Source of the DNA: Clostridia bacterium
Lineage (GTDB): Bacteria; Bacillota_A; Clostridia; Christensenellales; Aristaeellaceae
Direction of reading: 5' to 3'
Assembly: GCA_017938785.1 (NCBI GenBank)
Contig: JAGBAU010000292.1
Coordinates: 1-6,105, forward strand
DNA: 6,105 nt
Both the position numbers and the translations under genes were made by a program. Position 1 is the stretch's first letter, and each line of letters begins with the position of its first letter. Under the pieces are notes generated by a model, which saw only the letters and a program-made list of their open reading frames with translations, was not told where the DNA came from and ran no database searches. This document shows positions 5,539 to 6,105 of the stretch, one piece after another.

Positions 5539-5551
5539 GAGTAAACTACTC
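5539..5551. repeat. 13-bp palindrome over the phosphofructokinase transcription start
   Basis: GAGTA-AAC-TACTC is a perfect inverted repeat with 5-nt arms, starting about 2 bp after the predicted start of transcription. It shares its core with the palindrome at 5479-5491. Its position just after the -10 box is the classic place for a repressor site; together the pair could allow looping around the promoter. Confidence 0.5.
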
Positions 5552-5576
5552 AAGTCAACAATAAGGAGTGTTTAAG

Positions 5577-6105
5577 ATGAAACTGTCCCCTCTCCAGATC
5601 GCAAGATATCAGTACAATCCTAAGCTCCCGGGCATGCTGCGCAACGGCATTTCCGAGATTTGCGTAAAGAACGGCAATGCTACCGAAAGCGTTGCGGACC
5701 AGGAAAAGATCAAGGCCCTGTTCCCCAACACCTACGGCAAGCCCGAGATCACCTTCCAGAAGGGTGCCAACACCTCCGAAGCCAAGCTGCAGAAGGTTGG
5801 CGTTATCCTGTCCGGCGGCCAGGCTCCCGGCGGCCACAACGTTATCTGCGGCCTGTACGATGCACTGAAGGCCACCAGCAAGGAAAACGAGCTGTACGGC
5901 TTCAAGGGCGGCCCCAGCGGTCTGATCGAAGACAGCTATGTGATCTTTGATGACGAGTACATCGATCAGTACAGAAACACCGGCGGTTTCGACATCATCG
6001 GCTCCGGCCGTACAAAACTTGAAACTCCCGACCAGTTCGACAAAGGTCTCACCATCCTCGAAGAGCTAAATATCAAGGCTCTCGTAATAATCGGTGGCGA
6101 CGACT
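5577..6105 (+). CDS. pfp: Pyrophosphate-dependent 6-phosphofructokinase, N-terminal part (cut by window end)
   Basis: The enzyme phosphorylates fructose 6-phosphate to fructose 1,6-bisphosphate with pyrophosphate instead of ATP, reversibly, in glycolysis and gluconeogenesis. The first 176 residues are visible, with no stop. SGGQAPGGHN (79-88) is the nucleotide/pyrophosphate loop in the form found in long PPi-type enzymes, GSGR (142-145) is the next phosphate-site motif, and the window ends in GGDD (173-176). In ATP-dependent enzymes such as E. coli PfkA this last motif is GGDG; Asp in place of that Gly blocks the ATP alpha-phosphate site and marks PPi use, so Asp176 supports the call. The extension of roughly 70 residues before the first motif is typical of the long PFP group (about 550 residues) of plants, spirochaetes and some Clostridia. 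The start is set by AAGGAG 8 nt upstream. Codon use changes after about 6015 (see findings). Confidence 0.93.
   Translation, partial: MKLSPLQIARYQYNPKLPGMLRNGISEICVKNGNATESVADQEKIKALFPNTYGKPEITFQKGANTSEAKLQKVGVILSGGQAPGGHNVICGLYDALKATSKENELYGFKGGPSGLIEDSYVIFDDEYIDQYRNTGGFDIIGSGRTKLETPDQFDKGLTILEELNIKALVIIGGDD

Overview
The window looks like chromosomal DNA of a moderately GC-rich Firmicute, most likely a gut-type member of the Clostridia. This is inferred from the strong AGGAGG-type ribosome binding sites, near-consensus sigma-A promoters with 17-18 bp spacers, a MATE exporter behind a transcription-terminating leader RNA, and a pyrophosphate-type phosphofructokinase. Genus and species cannot be read from it. 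No tRNA, rRNA, insertion sequence or CRISPR array was seen.

Left part (1-1672, + strand): the 3' end of a branched-chain amino acid (LIV/HAAT-type) ABC transporter operon. Eleven codons of an upstream gene (probably livM) run into livG by an ATGA overlap, and livG runs into livF by another ATGA overlap. Two hairpins at 1596-1672 terminate this operon and also the converging gene from the right.

Middle part (1671-5299, - strand): three genes read leftwards, each with its own promoter: a 447-residue MATE-family efflux pump, a 298-residue cupin/AraC-type regulator, and a 377-residue DUF362 protein with two 4Fe-4S clusters. A terminator separates the MATE gene from the araC-type gene. None is visible between the regulator and the DUF362 gene, so read-through is possible even though the latter has an excellent promoter. 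Short palindromes lie at the promoters of both.

Right part (5300-6105): a 277-bp divergent intergenic region, the most interesting stretch. Leftwards it holds a sigma-A promoter and a leader of roughly 100 nt for the MATE gene. This leader has two small hairpins, an overlapping intrinsic terminator and a hairpin over the Shine-Dalgarno sequence, so it looks like a riboswitch. The gene context and layout fit the guanidine-IV (mepA) class, but the assignment is tentative. Rightwards it holds the promoter of a pyrophosphate-dependent 6-phosphofructokinase, flanked by two matching 13-bp palindromes (AGTA-N3-TACT core) centred exactly 60 bp apart. The phosphofructokinase is cut by the window end just after its GGDD motif. 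Its last 30 or so codons differ in codon choice from the rest.
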